A stretch of 6,024 nt of DNA from contig JAIUYC010000287.1 of the NCBI GenBank assembly GCA_020216575.1, positions 1-6,024 of the forward strand, given 5' to 3'. The position numbers and the translations under genes were made by a program. Positions 1-5,710 of the stretch are shown piece by piece; position 1 is the first letter of the stretch, and each line of letters starts with the position of its first letter. The notes beneath the pieces were generated by a model, which saw only the letters and a list, made by a program, of their open reading frames with translations, was not told the DNA's origin and made no database searches. The stretch comes from Coleofasciculus sp. S288. GTDB lineage: Bacteria > Cyanobacteriota > Cyanobacteriia > Cyanobacteriales > Coleofasciculaceae.

Positions 1-323
1 AGTTCAGCGCTGAAACCTTAAGTAACATTGATGGGAGAATCCGGCAGCGATCGCAAATTGAACCCGACTCAGATGAAGGACCAGCCGCTTACATCGTAGT
101 AACGTTGCTTATGGGAACGGCTGATGATCGCCCTTTGTTTGAACCCATCAACTCAGCAGAGGCAATGCAGGAAGCTTTGCAGAAAGTCGCCTCAATGAGT
201 TCTGAGTATTTGATGGTGTTTGAGCTACTATGGAGTCCACAAGTTGAAACCGATACGCTTACTGAAACGGAATTAGCGACGGAGTACGGGGATTTGGTTG
301 CGATCGCCTCTAGAATGTCTTGA
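1..323 (+). CDS. DUF1517 family protein, C-terminal part (5' end outside window)
   Basis: The frame beginning at base 3 is open from the window edge to TGA at 321-323, so this is the last ~106 residues of a longer protein and not a small gene starting at 105. The visible part contains YIVVTLLMGTA, then a helix-rich stretch, then VFELLWSPQ followed by DTLTETEL and a short acidic end. These are the conserved C-terminal blocks I associate with cyanobacterial DUF1517 proteins (family recognition from memory). DUF1517 proteins occur in cyanobacteria and plastids, often with a membrane segment nearer the N-terminus. That part is outside the window and cannot be checked, and the biochemical function is not established. 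Two HIP1 sites (47-54 and 300-307) lie inside the coding region. The next gene starts 23 bp downstream on the same strand, so co-transcription is possible. Confidence 0.85.
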   Translation, partial: FSAETLSNIDGRIRQRSQIEPDSDEGPAAYIVVTLLMGTADDRPLFEPINSAEAMQEALQKVASMSSEYLMVFELLWSPQVETDTLTETELATEYGDLVAIASRMS

Positions 324-346
324 TAATGAAGCGGAAAGCGATCGCC

Positions 347-577
347 ATGACTAATCCTAACAACCGACCCAACCCAAAATCTTACCCTCAAGATGATCGA
401 GATGCTGGGGAAGAGGAGATTAAAAACAACGGCAACGACGCCGCTTCAGAATCAGATCTCTCTTGGTGGGAGAAACTGAGCAACCCAGACCCAAAAGTAA
501 GAGAGCAAGGAAGGCACGAATGGCAGGAGTATCAAGAGGAACAGTTCCAACAATTTCACCCACTAGAGGAACAGTAG
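347..577 (+). CDS. Small acidic hypothetical protein (76 aa)
   Basis: The family is not recognised. The ATG at 347 is preferred because GGAAAG (333-338) lies 8 bp upstream. An in-frame ATG at 326 and a TTG at 320 have no ribosome-binding site and would overlap or abut the preceding stop. The product is hydrophilic, has no cysteine, and shows no signal peptide or membrane segment. The first third is rich in Asn, Pro and Asp and probably disordered. The second half carries a tryptophan pair (SWWEKLSNPDPKV) and then a charged Glu/Gln-rich helix ending in HPLEEQ. A HIP1 site (338-345) overlaps the translation-initiation region. The last 58 bp overlap the start of the next gene in another frame, which suggests translational coupling. 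Whether the protein is made is inferred from start context and spacing only. Confidence 0.6.
   Translation: MTNPNNRPNPKSYPQDDRDAGEEEIKNNGNDAASESDLSWWEKLSNPDPKVREQGRHEWQEYQEEQFQQFHPLEEQ
507..514 (+). promoter_or_regulatory. Strong Shine-Dalgarno for the gene starting at 520
   Basis: AAGGAAGG lies 5 bp before the ATG at 520, inside the coding sequence of the preceding gene. It is the best ribosome-binding site on this strand and fixes the start at 520. The frame could otherwise be extended back to a TTG at 463. Confidence 0.6.
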
Positions 578-705
578 CGCCAAAATTTGAGCTTTACGAA
601 CAGGTTGATCTTGAGGGCATGGGCGGGAAATGGTGGACTGGACGCTACATCCTTACACGGGTATTTGACCAAGGCGTGTGGTGGTACGGGATAACTCACC
701 CTTAG
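520..705 (+). CDS. Hypothetical protein with SH3-like pattern, 5' half of an interrupted gene
   Basis: The reading frame is 61 codons from ATG 520 to TAG 703-705. After about 20 residues of Thr/Ser/Pro-rich sequence, the pattern KFELYEQVDL - GKWWTGRYI - GVWWYGI is that of short beta strands with paired tryptophans, as in SH3/Tudor-like barrels. This is a fold-level guess, not a family assignment. The ORF ends abruptly after ITHP, where another strand would be expected. The same frame stays open immediately after the TAG up to 1116, so this is best read as the N-terminal part of a ~198-codon gene. As a stand-alone peptide the barrel would be incomplete. The start overlaps the upstream gene by 58 bp. 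Confidence 0.5.
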   Translation: MAGVSRGTVPTISPTRGTVAPKFELYEQVDLEGMGGKWWTGRYILTRVFDQGVWWYGITHP

Positions 706-729
706 CAGGGAAGTAACGATATCACTCAG

Positions 730-1116
730 TTGTCTGTCGTGGTGGAGTTCCCAGAACGCTATTTGAGGCGTCCCGAAAAGCCAGAAAAATTCAAAGTGAC
801 GGGTGGAATCTACAAAGCAGAGAACTTTCTGCAAGAGTATGGCAAGTCGATTCTCAAGGCTGGCGTCAATCGTGCCAACGTCTCACCCCTGCTGGAACCA
901 ACACCGGAAGATGAGCAAGCCTCAGAGCTTGCATCCTATCTGAATCAGTGCGACTCAAAGGATGCGATCGCGTCACTAATGCAACAATTTCAGCTGGAGC
1001 TAGCAATGCTTCGGAAAGCAGCGCCCAGAATTGTGCAACCACAAAATTTAGAGTCACTCCTGCAATACAAGCAGATTAGTAGGTGGCTGACAGAGATTGA
1101 GGAGATATCTTGCTGA
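730..1116 (+). CDS. Hypothetical helical protein, 3' half of the interrupted gene
   Basis: This is the open part downstream of the TAG at 703-705. The frame is in fact open from 706; TTG 730 and the tandem GTG codons at 739 and 742 are the first possible starts. None has a good ribosome-binding site: the only candidate, AGGGAAG at 707-713, is 16 bp from 730. The segment begins with a strand-like VVVEFPERYL and a basic Arg/Lys/Pro stretch. It continues with predicted helices (SELASYLNQ, DAIASLMQQFQLELAMLRK, LESLLQYKQISRWLTEIEE) and ends in Cys at TGA 1114-1116. No catalytic motif or membrane segment is seen, and I do not recognise the family. A HIP1 site lies at 964-971. If it is expressed alone, the start is uncertain. 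More likely it is the C-terminal part of the gene that starts at 520. Confidence 0.5.
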   Translation: MSVVVEFPERYLRRPEKPEKFKVTGGIYKAENFLQEYGKSILKAGVNRANVSPLLEPTPEDEQASELASYLNQCDSKDAIASLMQQFQLELAMLRKAAPRIVQPQNLESLLQYKQISRWLTEIEEISC

Positions 1117-1121
1117 AGTTT

Positions 1122-1143
1122 GCAACTCGAACGTGTCGATTGC
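1122..1143. terminator. Possible bidirectional hairpin between convergent genes
   Basis: The 43-bp gap between the stop at 1116 and the opposing stop at 1160 contains GCAA-C-TCGA, loop ACGTG, then TCGA-TTGC. This is an 8-bp stem with one bulged base. There is no strong T-run on either side, so it is at best a weak terminator. Confidence 0.25.
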
Positions 1144-1159
1144 TACTTAAGGGCTGTCT

Positions 1160-1369
1160 TCAAGATTTTCCGTATTTGGCATAGACCTGTTCAGGGGTCG
1201 CTGGCATGACGTTACAATATTCTTCCCTACCGTTGCTCTCTCCAGTAGGGGCTTGGTATCCACAGACAAACTCGGCTGTACCGTCAGAGAAGATATAAGC
1301 CCCACTGTAGTGGCCATCTTTGTCAGGAGTTCCAAAGGTTTCTTTAACAATTTTGGTTTGCTTGCTCAT
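1160..1369 (-). CDS. Small hypothetical protein (69 aa)
   Basis: The ATG at 1369 is chosen because AAAAGGA lies just upstream at normal spacing on the - strand. The frame extends back to 1426, but those extra codons lack a ribosome-binding site. The product starts MSKQTKIVKETFG and continues with GHYSGAYIFSDGTAEFVCGY, Gly/Asn/Glu-rich residues, EEYCNVM, and a C-terminal ATPEQVYAKYGKS helix. The repeated aromatic/glycine strands suggest a small beta-rich cytosolic domain. Its two cysteines, in FVCGY and EEYCN, lie too far apart for a classic zinc knuckle. There is no signal peptide or membrane segment. The family is not recognised. The gene is convergent with the interrupted gene at 520-1116 and probably has its own promoter in the AT-rich region above 1370, although no clear -35/-10 pair could be assigned. 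Confidence 0.6.
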   Translation of the reverse strand: MSKQTKIVKETFGTPDKDGHYSGAYIFSDGTAEFVCGYQAPTGESNGREEYCNVMPATPEQVYAKYGKS

Positions 1370-1671
1370 TGAAAATCCTTTTCTCTTGCTGCATATCGGT
1401 TTAAAAGGAGGAATGGAATCGTCCACTAACAGCTTTATGCCTGTGTCTCATTATCAATGCCTGCTAGCACGATGCCATAACCCCAGCTAAGTCTTAATTG
1501 TAGCACTAAAGATTATATACTACTTTGAAGAAAAAGTACTTACCTTAGAAATATATTCAATCTATTTAATTAAAATTAGTAAATTTTCTCAATATATACG
1601 AAGTTTAAGCTCAAAATTAAGTTGTTTAACACACCAACTAAAAAAATTATGGTAATTGGTAGAATAATTAT
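1370..1671. other. AT-rich intergenic region between divergent small genes
   Basis: About 300 bp lie between the starts of the 1160-1369 (-) and 1672-1914 (+) genes, so promoters for both should lie here. The right half (about 1500-1671) is very AT-rich, with several TATA-like words such as those around 1514 and 1594. I could not single out a -10/-35 pair, and I see no ORF, tRNA or strong hairpin. Confidence 0.5.
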
Positions 1672-1914
1672 ATGAATAAATCAACTAGCGAAAATTTTGT
1701 CAGAGTCATTCTCAAAAGATATAAATCGGGAGCTAATACAACGGCTATTTCTAAGTTTTTACAGCAAGAGCTTAACCTCGATCCACATGAAGCTGCCAGA
1801 GCAATAAATACCCATATTATCGCGTCAAAAATCTCTCAATCCCAAGGAAAAAAATTACAGGAGAAGCTCAATGATTACGAAGTAGAGGTTATTTTGGAAC
1901 CTCTAAGCGAATAA
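1672..1914 (+). CDS. Small protein with an L7/L12 C-terminal-domain-like pattern (80 aa)
   Basis: The reading frame runs from ATG 1672 to TAA 1914, with only a weak GGTAG upstream as ribosome-binding site. The order of elements resembles the C-terminal domain of ribosomal protein L7/L12: strand VRVILKRY (10-17), helix TTAISKFLQQ (23-32), LNLDPHEAARAIN (34-46) in the place of the L12 GLGLKEAK helix, then ISQSQGKKLQEKL (54-66) and a closing strand VEVILE (71-76). Several cyanobacterial small proteins reuse this fold without being ribosomal. The glycines typical of L12 are missing, so this is at most a distant relative; the assignment is by eye. It is unlikely to be a ribosomal subunit, since it lacks the L12 N-terminal dimerisation domain and hinge. 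Its codons are AT-rich compared with clpC. No linked gene explains its role. Confidence 0.6.
   Translation: MNKSTSENFVRVILKRYKSGANTTAISKFLQQELNLDPHEAARAINTHIIASKISQSQGKKLQEKLNDYEVEVILEPLSE
1883..1905 (+). repeat. Perfect 8-bp hairpin inside the 3' end of the 1672-1914 gene
   Basis: TAGAGGTT (1883-1890), loop ATTTTGG, then AACCTCTA (1898-1905). It lies within the last codons and has no following T-run. It could stabilise the mRNA 3' end or simply be a codon coincidence. Confidence 0.35.
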
Positions 1915-1993
1915 GCTCCAAAGGCATCTTTCTTAAATCTAAGAAGAGAGGGTAGAAACTTGGCGGTAAGGGGATAGATCGTCAACAAATCTA

Positions 1994-2096
1994 ATACCAA
2001 TTTGCTAAAGAAGTGATAGAGATAGTTGCAACTAAACCCTTGTGCAGTCTAGGCTTCGGAGCTAGCAAGAATTTTACTACTAAAGCAAATTGGTAT
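1994..2096. mobile_element. MITE-like element with 13-bp terminal inverted repeats
   Basis: ATACCAATTTGCT (1994-2006) is repeated perfectly inverted as AGCAAATTGGTAT (2084-2096), bounding a 103-bp segment with no ORF. Ends reading ATACCAATTT/AAATTGGTAT are, from general knowledge, frequent in small non-autonomous elements of filamentous cyanobacteria. No clear target duplication is visible: the left flank is TA and the right flank is AA. The right end is 11 bp beyond the clpC stop, so the element could also affect the clpC mRNA 3' end. Confidence 0.4.
2046..2081 (+). repeat. Diverged repeat copy 1, downstream of clpC
   Basis: AGTCT (2046-2050), TCGGAGCTAGCAA (2056-2068) and TACTACT (2075-2081) recur in the same order, inverted and with shorter spacers, at 5000-5025. 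This copy lies inside the MITE-like element. Confidence 0.4.
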
Positions 2097-2107
2097 AATC
2101 CGTTAGC

Positions 2108-4585
2108 TTAGGCAGTTGCTATTGCCGATGGGGGCAGGAGTTCTCGTTTATCGCTCTGCAAGACTTGAATTTTACCCTGATCATCTATATCAACAACAAC
2201 GGTGTCTCCCTCTTTGATGCGGCTGCTTAAGATTTCCTCAGCGAGGCAGTCTTCTAACAGGCGTGCGATCGCTCGACGCAGGGGACGCGCTCCGTAACTG
2301 GGATCATAGCCTTCTTCCACGAGGCGATCTTTAAACCGTTCAGTGACTTCCAGAGTAATTCCTCGCTCAGTTAAACGGTTGCATACTTCGCCTAAAAGGA
2401 TAGAAGAAATTTGTTTAACTTCATCCTTGGTCAGTTGCCGAAAGACAATAATTTCATCGAGACGGTTGAGAAACTCTGGACGGAAATATGCTTTCAGGTC
2501 TTCATTCACCAGGGAGCGAATGCGCGTGTACTCTCGCTCGGCTTGATTTTCACCAGCATCAAAACCAAGACCCCCGCCACCTTTCACAATCACGCTAGAA
2601 CCGATGTTGGAGGTCATAATCAACAACGTGTTCTTAAAGTTCACGGTGCGACCCTTGGTATCAGTCAAGCAACCGTCTTCTAAGATTTGCAGCAGCAGGT
2701 TGAATATATCGGGGTGTGCTTTTTCGATTTCGTCAAACAGCACAACTGTATAAGGATGACGGCGGACGGCTTCAGTTAACTGTCCCCCTTCGTTGTAACC
2801 TACATAGCCAGGAGGAGAACCGATGAGCTTGGAGACGGTGTGACGCTCCATGTATTCGGACATATCCAATCGAATCATGGCTGATTCAGACCCAAAGCAG
2901 TAAGCGGCTAATGACTTAGCGAGTTCTGTCTTCCCCACCCCTGTAGGACCAGAGAAGATAAAACTGGCAATCGGGCGATGGGGGTTACTGATGCCAACTC
3001 GGGTACGACGAATGGCACGAGAAATCGCTTTGACGGCTTCGTCTTGACCAATGAGCCGAGTATGCAGAGTATCCTCCATCAGGAGCAACTTTTCAGACTC
3101 GGATTCGGTCAGTTTGTTCACCGGTACTCCCGTCCATGAGGCGACAATGTGGGCAATATCCTCTTCATTTACTATGGGAGAGCCATCAATGTAAGCAAAG
3201 TTAGGGCTTTTGTCTCGGATGAGCACCTTCATCTCCGCCTGAATTTCTAGTTCGCGATCGCGCATTTTCCCTGCCTTGTCAAACTCTTGCGAGTAGACGG
3301 CATCTTCTTTATCCTTGAGAACTTGGCGTAGTTCTTTTTTCAGGCTCTTAGCCACCGATGGTACTTTAGAGTTGGCGATTTGGGCGCGAGAACTGGCTTC
3401 ATCGATTAGGTCAATCGCTTTGTCGGGCAAGAAGCGGTCTGAGATATATCGGTCTGAAAGCTTAGCAGCGGCTAACAGAGCGAGGTCTGATATTTTAAGT
3501 TTATGGTGCTGCTCGTAGCGATCGCGCAATCCGTACAAGATTTCAATCGTTTCCTCAACACTGGGTTCATTCACCATCACCGGTTGGAAACGACGTTCTA
3601 AGGCTCCATCCCGCTTGATGTACTTAGAGTATTCATCCAGCGTGGTCGCACCAATACACTGGAGTTCGCCTCGTGCCAGGGCAGGTTTTAGGATATTAGC
3701 GGCATCAAGATTTCCTTCCCCTGCTCCCGTCCCAACTAACGTATGAACCTCGTCAATGACCAGGATTACATCCTTGCAAGCACGGATTTCCTTGATGATT
3801 TTTTTAAGACGCTCCTCAAACTCGCCTCGATACTTCGTTCCTGCAAGTAACGAAGCCATATTAATGCTGATCACCTGCTTGCCTTGAAGGCGAAAGGGAA
3901 CATCCGTGTTGACAATGCGCTGAGCTAGTCCCTCCGCTAATGCTGTTTTCCCGACTCCTGGCTCTCCTATCAAAATCGGATTGTTCTTAGTGCGACGACC
4001 CAGAATTTGAATTATTCGTTCAACTTCCTTTTGGCGACCCACGACGGGATCGAGCTTGCCCTGAACTGCAAGTTGAGTCAGATTGATGCCATATATGTTG
4101 AGGTTTGGCGTTTTTCTGCGGATGTGGCTACTATCAGTTGGGGCATTTGCCGTATCGGGAAGCATTTTGATCACTTTAGTCAGGACTTCCGTTGAGTCAA
4201 CTCCCAAGTTTAAGAGTACTTTTGCTGCCACCCCCTCTCCATCCCGAATCAATCCCAGAAGCAAGTGCTCGGTGCCAATGTAGTCGCACTTCAGGGAGCG
4301 AGATGCTTCCAGAGACAGCTCAAGCACGCGCCTGCTCCTTGGGGTAAAGGGAATTTCAACAGAGATCGAGCCAGAACCCCGACCAATAAATTTTTCAACC
4401 TCTTCCCTTGCCTCTTTGAGAGTAACGCCCAGGGAGTTCAAGACTTTTGCGGCGATACCATTGCCTTCTCCAACCAGACCCAAAAGGATCTGCTCGGTAC
4501 CTACAAAATTGTGACCGAGGCGATGTGCTTCCTCTTGGGCTAGCCTAATCACCTTAATAGCCGTATCTGTAAAGCGTTCAAACAT
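2108..4585 (-). CDS. clpC: ATP-dependent Clp protease ATP-binding subunit ClpC (Hsp100 unfoldase)
   Basis: This is a full-length 825-residue class I Hsp100 AAA+ protein. It forms hexamers that unfold substrates and feed them to ClpP-type peptidase rings, in the cytosol or stroma. Domains: two Clp N repeats (about 1-145); AAA-1 with Walker A GEPGVGKT (207-214), Walker [10 protein letters not shown] (273-281), pore loop GTKYRGEF (from 249) and arginine-finger ALERRF (328-333); the short UVR-type middle segment (about 415-452) that separates ClpC from ClpB; AAA-2 with Walker A GPTGVGKT (546-553), pore loop GYVGYNEGG (593-601), Walker [10 protein letters not shown] (614-622), the ClpP-docking loop LGF (673-675) and sensor-2 GARPLRR (765-771). 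All catalytic residues are present. ATG 4585 has AAGGA (4592-4596) 7 bp upstream. Some otherwise invariant positions differ from what I recall of the main cyanobacterial ClpC, for example DEASSR where DEAGSR is usual. It may therefore be a second ClpC paralogue. Confidence 0.97.
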   Translation of the reverse strand: MFERFTDTAIKVIRLAQEEAHRLGHNFVGTEQILLGLVGEGNGIAAKVLNSLGVTLKEAREEVEKFIGRGSGSISVEIPFTPRSRRVLELSLEASRSLKCDYIGTEHLLLGLIRDGEGVAAKVLLNLGVDSTEVLTKVIKMLPDTANAPTDSSHIRRKTPNLNIYGINLTQLAVQGKLDPVVGRQKEVERIIQILGRRTKNNPILIGEPGVGKTALAEGLAQRIVNTDVPFRLQGKQVISINMASLLAGTKYRGEFEERLKKIIKEIRACKDVILVIDEVHTLVGTGAGEGNLDAANILKPALARGELQCIGATTLDEYSKYIKRDGALERRFQPVMVNEPSVEETIEILYGLRDRYEQHHKLKISDLALLAAAKLSDRYISDRFLPDKAIDLIDEASSRAQIANSKVPSVAKSLKKELRQVLKDKEDAVYSQEFDKAGKMRDRELEIQAEMKVLIRDKSPNFAYIDGSPIVNEEDIAHIVASWTGVPVNKLTESESEKLLLMEDTLHTRLIGQDEAVKAISRAIRRTRVGISNPHRPIASFIFSGPTGVGKTELAKSLAAYCFGSESAMIRLDMSEYMERHTVSKLIGSPPGYVGYNEGGQLTEAVRRHPYTVVLFDEIEKAHPDIFNLLLQILEDGCLTDTKGRTVNFKNTLLIMTSNIGSSVIVKGGGGLGFDAGENQAEREYTRIRSLVNEDLKAYFRPEFLNRLDEIIVFRQLTKDEVKQISSILLGEVCNRLTERGITLEVTERFKDRLVEEGYDPSYGARPLRRAIARLLEDCLAEEILSSRIKEGDTVVVDIDDQGKIQVLQSDKRELLPPSAIATA

Positions 4586-4636
4586 GAATGTGTCCTTGGG
4601 AAGGGAGTAATTGCGGTCGTGTCTGGAGTGGGATTT

Positions 4637-4843
4637 TCAGCCAACCCTTTCAACTAAAGCCTCTCTGTGAAACCGAACAACGCAGGAGGCTGATTCCCGA
4701 TAAGGCACACATGTGCATACTTTCAGGGTGATGTTGTTGTGCGTCGAGTCCAGTAACCGTTGCACTGTGCAGGGTTGCATCTTGTTTTTACAGTAAGCAA
4801 CGATGCGATCGCCGACTTTAATATTTAGCGCTTGAATGTTCAT
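4637..4843 (-). CDS. Small cysteine-rich hypothetical protein upstream of clpC (68 aa)
   Basis: ATG 4843 has GAGGA (4853-4857) 9 bp upstream, and the frame ends in TGA 51 bp before clpC on the same strand, so the two probably share a transcript. The product opens MNIQALNIKVGDRIVAYC, a pattern typical of the first strand and turn of small SH3/KOW-like barrels. It continues with alternating strand-like segments (PCTVQRLLD, NITLKVCTC, CVVRFHREALVE). It has five cysteines (18, 25, 43, 45, 54), including a CxC pair, which could bind a metal or be redox-sensitive. There is no signal peptide or membrane helix. The family is not recognised. A role as adaptor or regulator of ClpC is only suggested by position. 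A HIP1 site lies at 4805-4812 near the 5' end. Confidence 0.7.
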   Translation of the reverse strand: MNIQALNIKVGDRIVAYCKNKMQPCTVQRLLDSTHNNITLKVCTCVPYRESASCVVRFHREALVERVG

Positions 4844-5227
4844 TACTACTCATCCTCACGAGCAAGGAATTGGATCAGCTAGTCGTATTCCGCACAGACA
4901 CGGCTTGTCGGCAATATACTCCACCGAGTTACTTTTTTTCTCCTTTGGCGTCGTAGTTCGCTACTGACCCGACTGCCTAAAGCCCGTCACAGTAGGAAGA
5001 GTAGTATTGCTAGCTCCGACAGACTTACACTTTATCCATACATATATTTTGCCCCCAACTCTTCAACTGTGATCAGAGTTAAGATTATGTTCCCCAAGAT
5101 GGGGGGTTAGGGAGCTTTCTGCGTAAGTCTTGTTTTAGCTACTTAACTGTTGTATGTAGCGTCTTTCCAGAGTATCACAGAAAGCGATATATGATACAAA
5201 AAATAATTTTTATCGTCAAGATAATAC
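4844..5227. other. Intergenic region between divergent clpC unit and zinc-ribbon gene
   Basis: About 380 bp with no convincing ORF. It should hold the promoter of the clpC unit (leftward), but no clear -35/-10 pair was found. Possible structure at 5052-5106: CCCCC (5052-5056) can pair with the G-run at 5101-5106, AACTCT (5057-5062) with AGAGTT (5075-5080), and CCCCA (5092-5096) alternatively with TGGGG (5100-5104). A T-run at 4933-4939 is not preceded by a strong hairpin. Confidence 0.4.
5000..5025 (-). repeat. Diverged repeat copy 2, upstream of the clpC unit
   Basis: Read on the - strand: AGTCT, TCGGAGCTAGCAA (5007-5019) and TACTACT (5000-5006). The order is the same as in the copy at 2046-2081, but without its 4- and 6-base spacer insertions. 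The 13-base core is identical. Confidence 0.4.
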
Positions 5228-5236
5228 TGCTATACT
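5228..5236 (+). promoter_or_regulatory. Extended -10 promoter for the zinc-ribbon gene
   Basis: TG-C-TATACT is an extended -10 element (TGnTATACT) 28 bp before ATG 5265. It is preceded by an AT-rich stretch (5198-5212) with no good -35, as is usual for extended -10 promoters. Transcription would start near 5243, giving a leader of about 20 nt. Confidence 0.5.
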
Positions 5237-5264
5237 GAAATCATTGTTCACCCAGGTTAAAAAA

Positions 5265-5468
5265 ATGCGAGCTAAGTTAACGAAGCCGCTCCGAGTACTG
5301 CCTCTTCTAACACCTGGTAGCAGCCAACAGAAGACCAGCGCAATTCCTGGGCAATCGATGAAGATACAACCTACTTGTCCTTGCTGCTCAGAGACTTTAC
5401 TTCGTCATATGCGTGTGGAAGGACTTTACTGGCGATGTAGTTCTTGTTATCAAGAAATGCCAATCTAG
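5265..5468 (+). CDS. Small zinc-ribbon protein (67 aa)
   Basis: ATG 5265 follows CCAGG at 5251-5255 and a short A-run. The frame extends to a TTG at 5244, but that lies at the likely transcript start and is rejected. The N-terminal half (1-36) is basic, Pro/Ser/Gln-rich and probably flexible. The C-terminal half is a four-cysteine ribbon: C38-P-C-C41 and, 16 residues on, C58-S-S-C61, with LLRHMR and LYWRC between and QEMP after. I recall similar CPCC...LLRH...YW.C..C.QEMP tails in many small cyanobacterial proteins, sometimes several per genome, with no defined function. The motif suggests zinc binding and perhaps nucleic-acid or protein contact. There is no membrane segment. The gene stands alone, and no clear terminator follows. 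Confidence 0.75.
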   Translation: MRAKLTKPLRVLPLLTPGSSQQKTSAIPGQSMKIQPTCPCCSETLLRHMRVEGLYWRCSSCYQEMPI

Positions 5469-5710
5469 AAACCCTGTCGGATTAGCTATATCTTTTTGAG
5501 AACCACTTTTGTCTTTAAAAAAAATACGCTGATAGACTAATCTAAATCGATGCAGATTTGAGATCAAATCAAAATTAACTGAACGGATGCGCGATCGCTC
5601 TCCCTTACCTAGTGCAAGAAGGCAGAAGGCAGGGGGCAAGGAAGCTTGTACAGTAAGCATTTTAAACTTTATACTCAAAGAACGCAGTATGGGGTTTTTG
5701 AGGAAGAAAG
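5469..5710. other. Intergenic region between convergent genes
   Basis: About 240 bp without a supported gene. It contains an A-run at 5517-5524, a HIP1 site at 5591-5598 and a short heptamer repeat at 5618-5638. No intrinsic terminator with a good stem was found. Confidence 0.45.
5618..5638 (+). repeat. Three tandem heptamers (GAAGGCA type)
   Basis: GAAGGCA (5618-5624), GAAGGCA (5625-5631) and GGGGGCA (5632-5638) are adjacent, and a partial unit (AGGAAGC) follows. This matches the style of short tandemly repeated repetitive (STRR) heptamers of filamentous cyanobacteria, in intergenic DNA next to a HIP1 site. Confidence 0.6.

Larger units (their letters stand above)
520..1116 (+). pseudogene. 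Hypothetical gene broken by an in-frame amber codon
   Basis: The frame from ATG 520 to TGA 1116 contains exactly one stop, TAG at 703-705. Codons on both sides look coding, and the 24 bp between TAG and the next possible start (TTG 730) also read as ordinary protein (QGSNDITQ). There is no frame change. A single base change, for example CAG to TAG, would explain it. Alternatives are a sequencing error, or two separate genes. Confidence 0.5.
47..5598. repeat. Nine dispersed HIP1 palindromes (GCGATCGC)
   Basis: Perfect sites begin at 47, 300, 338, 964, 2265, 3254, 3518, 4805 and 5591. About one per 670 bp is far above chance for an 8-mer and is a hallmark of cyanobacterial chromosomes. Eight lie in or at the edge of coding sequence and one is intergenic. 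Confidence 0.9.

Noticed and set aside
105..323. A 72-aa gene starting at TTG 105
   Set aside because: The frame is open to the window edge and matches DUF1517 across that point, so this is the end of a longer gene.
320..346. Earlier starts (TTG 320, ATG 326) for the 347-577 gene
   Set aside because: No ribosome-binding site at the right distance, and the start would overlap or abut the preceding stop.
703..705. TAG recoding as pyrrolysine or another amino acid
   Set aside because: No known cyanobacterial pyrrolysine system and no recoding element visible; a nonsense change or error is simpler.
1147..1350. Alternative - strand frame over the 69-aa gene
   Set aside because: The 1160-1369 frame has a good ribosome-binding site and a more protein-like sequence.
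2343..4543. Several + strand ORFs of 60-92 codons opposite clpC
   Set aside because: They lie antisense to a clearly conserved gene and show no family features; they are shadows of its codon pattern.
2108..4585. ClpB identity for the Hsp100 gene
   Set aside because: It lacks the long coiled-coil middle domain of ClpB and has both a UVR segment and a ClpP-docking LGF loop.
5397..5678. - strand ORF of 93 codons across the zinc-ribbon gene end
   Set aside because: It overlaps the conserved cysteine ribbon on the opposite strand and runs through the heptamer repeats; composition is not protein-like.
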